In this document: in pieces, positions 57,738 to 64,000 of the stretch | Numbering within the stretch: the stretch's first letter is position 1 | Layout: each line of letters opens with the position of its first letter | DNA from: Bugula neritina | Lineage: Eukaryota; Bryozoa; Gymnolaemata; Cheilostomatida; Bugulidae | Assembly: GCA_964035545.1 (NCBI GenBank) | Contig: CAXIUT010000183.1 | Coordinates: 372,001-436,000, forward strand | Length of the DNA stretch: 64,000 nucleotides | Direction: 5' to 3' | Position numbers and translations under genes: made by a program | The notes under the pieces: generated by a model | Database searches by the model: none | What the model saw: only the letters and a program-made list of their open reading frames with translations | Told to the model about the DNA's origin: nothing

Positions 57738-60700
57738 AAAAAAACTGTAACAGATTGACAAATTCTGCAACATACTGAAATATACTGCGACACATTGCAA
57801 TATACTGTAACATACTGAAACATGCTCTAGCACACTGAAATACACTGCAACCCACTGAAATATACTGCAACATATGGAAATACACTGCAACACATTGAAA
57901 TACACTGCAACATACCAAAATAAATGGTAAACTACTGAAATATACTTTAACACATTGAAAAATACTGCAACATACTGAAATATACTGTAACACACTGAAA
58001 TATACTGGAACATACTGAAATACACTGTAACATATTGAAATACACTGCAACAAACTACAACATATTGAAATACACTGCAACGCATTGAAAGACACTGCAA
58101 CACATTGAAATATACTGCAATATACCAATATATATGGTAAACTGCTGAAATATACTTTAACACATTGAAAAATACTGCAACATACTGAAATATACTGTAA
58201 CACACTGAAATATACTGCAACATACTGCAACAATCTGAAATACACTGTAACATACTGAAATACACTGCAACAAACTACAACATATTGAAATACACTGCAA
58301 CACATTGAAATATACTGCAACATACCTAAATATACGGTAATATACCGAAAAAAAACTGTAACAGATTGAAAAATTCTGCAACATACCGAAATAAACTGCA
58401 ATACACTGAAATACACCGCAAAATACTACAACATGCTGAAATACACTGTAACATATTGAAATACACTGCAACACTTTGAAATATACTGCAACATACCGAA
58501 ATATATGTTAAACTACTAAAATATACTGTAACACTTTGAAAAACAGTGCAACATACTGAAACATACTGCGACACTTTGCAATGTACTGTAACATACTGAA
58601 ATATGCTGTAGCACACTGAAATACACTGCAACTCACTGAAATATACTGCAACATATTGAAATACACTGCAACATCCTACAACATGCTAAAATACACGGTA
58701 ACATATTGAAATACAGTACAACACGTTGAAATATACTGCAACATACCGGAATATATGGTAAAGTACTGAAATATACTGTAACACACTGAAAAATACTGCA
58801 ACATACTGAAATATACTCTGACACATTGCAATATACTGCAACATACTGAAATACACTGTAACATACTGAAATAAACTGCAACATACCAAAATATATGGTA
58901 AACTACTGAAATATACTTTAACACATTGAAAAATACTGCAACATACTGAAATATACTGTAACACACTGAAATATACTGCAACATACTGAAATACACTGTA
59001 ACATACTGAAATAAACTGCAACATACCAAAATATATGGTAAACTACTGAAATATACTTTAACACATTGAAAAATCCTGCAACATACTAAAATATACTGCG
59101 ACACATTGCAATATACTGTAACATACTGAAATATGCTCTAGCACACTGAAATACACTGCAACTCACTGAAATATACTGCAACATACTGAAATACACTGCA
59201 ACACATTGAAATATACTGCAACCTACAGAAATAGGTGGTAAACTACTGAAATATACTGTAACACATTGAAAAATACTGCAACATACTGAAATATACTGCG
59301 ACACATTGTAATATACTGTAACATACTGAAACATACTGTAGCACACTGAAATAGACTGCAGCTCACTGAAATATACTGCATTATACTGAAATTCACTGCA
59401 GCATCCTACAACATGCTGAAATACACTGTAACATATTGAAATACACTGCAACAAACTACAACATATTGAAATACACTGCAACGCATTGAAAGACACTGCA
59501 ACACATTGAAATATACTGCAACCTATAGAAATATATGGTAAACTACTGAAATATACTGTAACACATTGAAAAATACTGCATCATACTGAAATGAACTGCG
59601 ACATAATGCAATATTCTGTAACATACTGAGATATGCTGTAGCACACTGAAATACACTGCAACTCACTGAAATATACTGCAACATACTGAAAAACACTGTA
59701 ACATATTGAGACATACTGCAACATACTGCAACATACTGAAATACACTGTAACATCCTGAAATACATTGCAAAATACTGCAACATATTGAAATACACTGCA
59801 ACACATTGAAATATACTGCAACATACCTAAATATCCGGTAATATACTGAAATATACTGTAACACATTGAAAAATACTGCAACATACTGAAATACACTGCA
59901 ACCCACTGAAATACATCGCAAAAGACTACAACATACTGAAATACACTGTAACTTATTGAAATACACTGCAACACATTGAAATATACTGCAACCTATAGAA
60001 ATATATGGTAAACTACTGAAATATACTGTAACGCATTGAAAAATACTGCAACATACTGAAATATACTGTAACAAACTGAAATATACTGCAACATACTGAA
60101 ATACACTGTAACATACTGAAATATATGGTAAACTATTGAATTATACTGTAACACATTGAAAAATACTGAAACAAACTGAAATATACTCTGACACAATGCA
60201 AAATACTGTAACATACTGAAATATGCTGTAGCACACTGAAATACACTGCAACTCACTGAAATATACTGCAACATACTGAAAAACACTGTAACATATTGAG
60301 ACATACTGCAACATACTGCAACATACTGAAATACACTGTAACATACTGAAATACATTGCAAAGTACTGCAACATATTGAAATACACTGCAACACATTGAA
60401 ATATACTGCAACATACCTAAATATCCGATAATATACTGAGATATACTGTAACACATTGAAAAATACTGCAACATACTGAAATACACTGCAACCCACTGAA
60501 ATACATCGCAAAAGACTACAACATACTGAAATACACTGTAACATATTGAAATACACTGCAACACATTGAAATATACTGCAACCTATAGAAATATATGGTA
60601 AACTACTGAAATATACTGTAACACATTGAAAAATATTGCATCATACTGAAATATACTGCGACATAATGCAATATTCTGTAACATACTGAGATATGCTGTA

Positions 60701-61289
60701 GCACACTGAAATACACTACAACTCACTGAAACATACTGCAACATACTGAAATACACTGTAACATCCTACAACATACTGAAATACACAGTAACATATTGAA
60801 ATACACTGCAACACACTAAAATATACTGCAACATACCTAAATATACGGTAATATACTGAAATATACTGTATCACATTGAAAAATACTGCAAGATACTGAA
60901 ATATACTGTGACACATTGCAATATACTGTAACATACTGAAATATGCTCAAGCACACTGAAACACACTGCACCTCACTGAAACATACTGCAACATACTGAA
61001 ATACACTGCAACATCCTACAACATACTGAAATACACTGCAACATATTGAAAGACACTGCAAGACAATGAAATATACTGCAACATACTGAAATATACTGTA
61101 ACACACTGAAATATACTGCAACATACTGAAATACACCACTACATACTGAAATATACTGCAACATACTGCAACATACTGAAATACACTGTAACATACTGAA
61201 ATACACTGCAAGAAACTACAACATATTGAAATACACTGCAACACATTGAAATATACTGCAACATACCTAAATATACGGTAATATAGCGG
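57738..61289. repeat. Higher-order unit 13, type A (3552 bp)
   Basis: CGG-A7 at 57738-57744 and CCG-A8 at 58348-58355. It lies 7964 bp from unit 11 and shares its private variants (CTGAGATACACTG near 57645, TATACTGGAACATAC near 58008). Confidence 0.85.
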
Positions 61290-64000
61290 AAAAAAACTGT
61301 AACAGATTGACAAATTCTGCAACATACTGAAATATACTGCGACACATTGCAATATACTGTAACATACTGAAACATGCTCTAGCACACTGAAATACACTGC
61401 AACCCAGTGAAATATACTGCAACATACGGAAATACACTGCAACACATTGAAATACACTGCAACATACCAAAATAAATGGTAAACTACTGAAATATACTTT
61501 AACACATTGAAAAATACTGCAACATACTGAAATATACTGTAACACACTGAAATATACTGCAACATACTGAAATACACTGTAACATATTGAAATACACTGC
61601 AACAAACTACAACATATTGAAATACACTGCAACGCATTGAAAGACACTGCAACACATTGAAATATACTGCAATATACCAATATATATGGTAAACTGCTGA
61701 AATATACTTTAACACATTGAAAAATACTGCAACATACTGAAATATACTGTAACACACTGAAATATACTGCAACATACTGCAACAATCTGAAATACACTGT
61801 AACATACTGAAATACACTGCAACAAACTACAACATATTGAAATACACTGCAACACATTGAAATATACTGCAACATACCTAAATATACGGTAATATACCGA
61901 AAAAAAACTGTAACAGATTGAAAAATTCTGCAACATACCGAAATAAACTGCAACACACTGAAATACACCGCAAAATACTACAACATGCTGAAATACACTG
62001 TAACATATTGAAATACACTGCAACACTTTGAAATATACTGCAACATACCGAAATATATGTTAAACTATTAAAATATACTGTAACACTTTGAAAAACAGTG
62101 CAACATACTGAAACATACTGCGACACTTTGCAATGTACTGTAACATACTGAAATATGCTGTAGCACACTGAAATACACTGCAACTCACTGAAATATACTG
62201 CAACATATTGAAATACACTGCAACATCCTACAACATGCTAAAATACACGGTAACATATTGAAATACAGTACAACACGTTGAAATATACTGCAACATACCG
62301 GAATATATGGTAAAGTACTGAAATATACTGTAACACACTGAAAAATACTGCAACATACTGAAATATACTCTGACACATTGCAATATACTGCAACATACCA
62401 AAATATATGGTAAACTACTGAAATATACTTTAACACATTGAAAAATACTGCCACATACTGAAATATACTGTAACACACTGAAATATACTGCAACATACTG
62501 AAATACACTGTAACATACTGAAATAAACTGCAACATACCAAAATATATGGTAAACTACTGAAATATACTTTAACACATTGAAAAATCCTGCAACATACTA
62601 AAATATACTGCGACACATTGCAATATACTGTAACATACTGAAATATGCTCTAGCACACTGAAATACACTGCAACTCACTGAAATATACTGCAACATACTG
62701 AAATACACTGCAACACATTGAAATATACTGCAACCTACAGAAATAGGTGGTAAACTACTGAAATATACTGTAACACATTGAAAAATACTGCAACATACTG
62801 AAATATACTGCGACACATTGTAATATACTGTAACATACTGAAACATACTGTAGCACACTGAAATAGACTGCAGCTCACTGAAATATACTGCATTATACTG
62901 AAATTCACTGCAGCATCCTACAACATGCTGAAATACACTGTAACATATTGAAATACACTGCAACAAACTACAACATATTGAAATACACTGCAACGCATTG
63001 AAAGACACTGCAACACATTGAAATATACTGCAACCTATAGAAATATATGGTAAACTACTGAAATATACTGTAACACATTGAAAAATACTGCAACATACTG
63101 AAACATACTGCGACACATTGCAATATACTGTAACATACTGAAACATGCTGTAGCACACTGAAATAGACTGCAGCTCACTGAAATATACTGCAACATACTG
63201 AAATTCACTGCAGCATCCTACAACATGCTGAAATACACTGTAACATATTGAAATACACTGCAACACATTGAAATATACTGCAACATACCGCAATATATGG
63301 TAAACTACTGAAATATACTGTAACACATTGAAAAATACTGCATCATACTGAAATAAACTGCGACATAATGCAATATTCTGTAACATACTGAGATATGCTG
63401 TAGCACACTGAAATACACTGCAACTCACTGAAATATACTGCAACATACTGAAAAACACTGTAACATATTGAGACATACTGCAACATACTGCAACATACTG
63501 AAATACACTGTAACATCCTGAAATACATTGCAAAATACTGCAACATATTGAAATACACTGCAACACATTGAAATACACTGCAACATACCTAAATATCCGG
63601 TAATATACTGAAATATACTGTAACACATTGAAAAATACTGCAACATACTGAAATACACTGCAACCCACTGAAATACATCGCAAAAGACTACAACATACTG
63701 AAATACACTGTAACATATTGAAATACACTGCAACACATTGAAATATACTGCAACCTATAGAAATATATGGTAAACTACTGAAATATACTGTAACGCATTG
63801 AAAAATACTGCAACATACTGAAATATACTGTAACAAACTGAAATATACTGCAACATACTGAAATACACTGTAACATACTGAAATAAACTGCAACATACTG
63901 AAGTACACTGCAACATCCTACAACATACTGAAATACAATGTAACATATTGAAACACACTGCAACACATTGAAATATACTGCCATGTACCGAATTATATGG
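61290..64000. repeat. Higher-order unit 14, type B (partial, 2711 bp in window)
   Basis: CGG-A7 at 61290-61296 and CCG-A8 at 61900-61907. It matches unit 12 at a constant offset of 7754 to the last base of the window, with shared private variants such as CTATTAAAATA (about 62066). The array continues beyond the window. Confidence 0.85.

Larger units (their letters stand above)
1589..64000. repeat. 62.4-kb satellite of 10-bp units with higher-order structure
   Basis: From 1589 to the right edge the DNA is a continuous array of 10-bp units, roughly YAYTGAAATA and YAYTGYAACA, alternating as a 20-bp dimer. Recurrent variants include TATGGTAAAC, TCCTACAACA, TACCGAAATA, TGCTGTAGCA and CATTGAAAAA. 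These occupy fixed places in higher-order units of about 2-5 kb. Every unit has the same orientation. The 10-bp register persists through 62 kb apart from 36 slips at one oligo-A motif and one 1-bp loss. Larger insertions and deletions that I could align are multiples of 10. The + strand is A- and C-rich (about 9 A, 5 T, 4 C, 2 G per 20 bp). I find no unique sequence, gene or second mobile element within it. I do not recognise this satellite. Confidence 0.97.

Noticed and set aside
1541-63984. Hundreds of - strand open reading frames of 60-522 codons as genes
   Set aside because: They are overlapping in all three frames, encode one repeated peptide cycle, have differing ends in different copies, and lack domains or clear start context. 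They follow from a stop-free 20-bp unit.
1589-64000. CRISPR array
   Set aside because: There are regular repeats but no unique spacers, no conserved palindromic repeat, no cas genes, and the context is eukaryotic.
1589-64000. Telomeric or simple microsatellite repeat
   Set aside because: The unit is a 10-bp degenerate sequence unlike TTAGGG or TTAGG types, with kilobase higher-order structure.
1589-64000. The whole array as an assembly artefact
   Set aside because: Copies differ by private variants in consistent nested patterns (A-B-A-B units, 610-bp modules), which an assembler is unlikely to create. Individual duplications such as 9061-9780 or the A13 site could still be errors.

Overview
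The window is eukaryotic repeat DNA, most likely from a metazoan. It has no prokaryotic gene layout, no tRNA or rRNA, and no unique-sequence host gene. The only conserved protein is the integrase end of a Ty3/Gypsy LTR retrotransposon whose style resembles elements common in marine invertebrates such as molluscs. That taxonomic hint rests on family resemblance alone and is weak.

Positions 1-1588 hold the 3' part of the retrotransposon on the + strand. In order these are the integrase catalytic core and C-terminal domain (open at the left edge), a short out-of-frame remnant resembling the end of a reverse transcriptase/RNase H domain, a polypurine tract, and a complete 565-bp 3' LTR (1024-1588) with a perfect 9-bp terminal inverted repeat. 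The LTR has a plausible core promoter (TATA box at 1344, initiator at 1374) and an AATAAA signal (1458).

Positions 1589-64000, about 62.4 kb and continuing past the right edge, are one uninterrupted satellite in a single orientation. Its building block is 10 bp, roughly YAYTGAAATA alternating with YAYTGYAACA, giving a 20-bp dimer. These are organised into long higher-order repeats (HORs) of about 2-5 kb, with further tandem segmental duplications on top (360, about 400, 422, 2051, 2800 and 5754 bp, and an alternating A-B-A-B arrangement of about 7.8 kb at the right end). The 10-bp register holds almost throughout. I count 37 slips, 36 of them at one oligo-A motif that occurs in two versions, and one 1-bp loss near 14252. 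The two versions lie exactly 610 bp apart in 13 of 13 intact pairs.

The - strand of the satellite is open in all three frames over long stretches (up to 522 codons) because every frame of the 20-bp unit reads the same 20-residue Cys-rich cycle. I regard these as by-products of the repeat, not as established genes. The retrotransposon lies at an edge inside satellite sequence: the first bases after its LTR continue a phrase found many times in the array, so it very probably inserted into the satellite. Its 3' LTR promoter points into the array.
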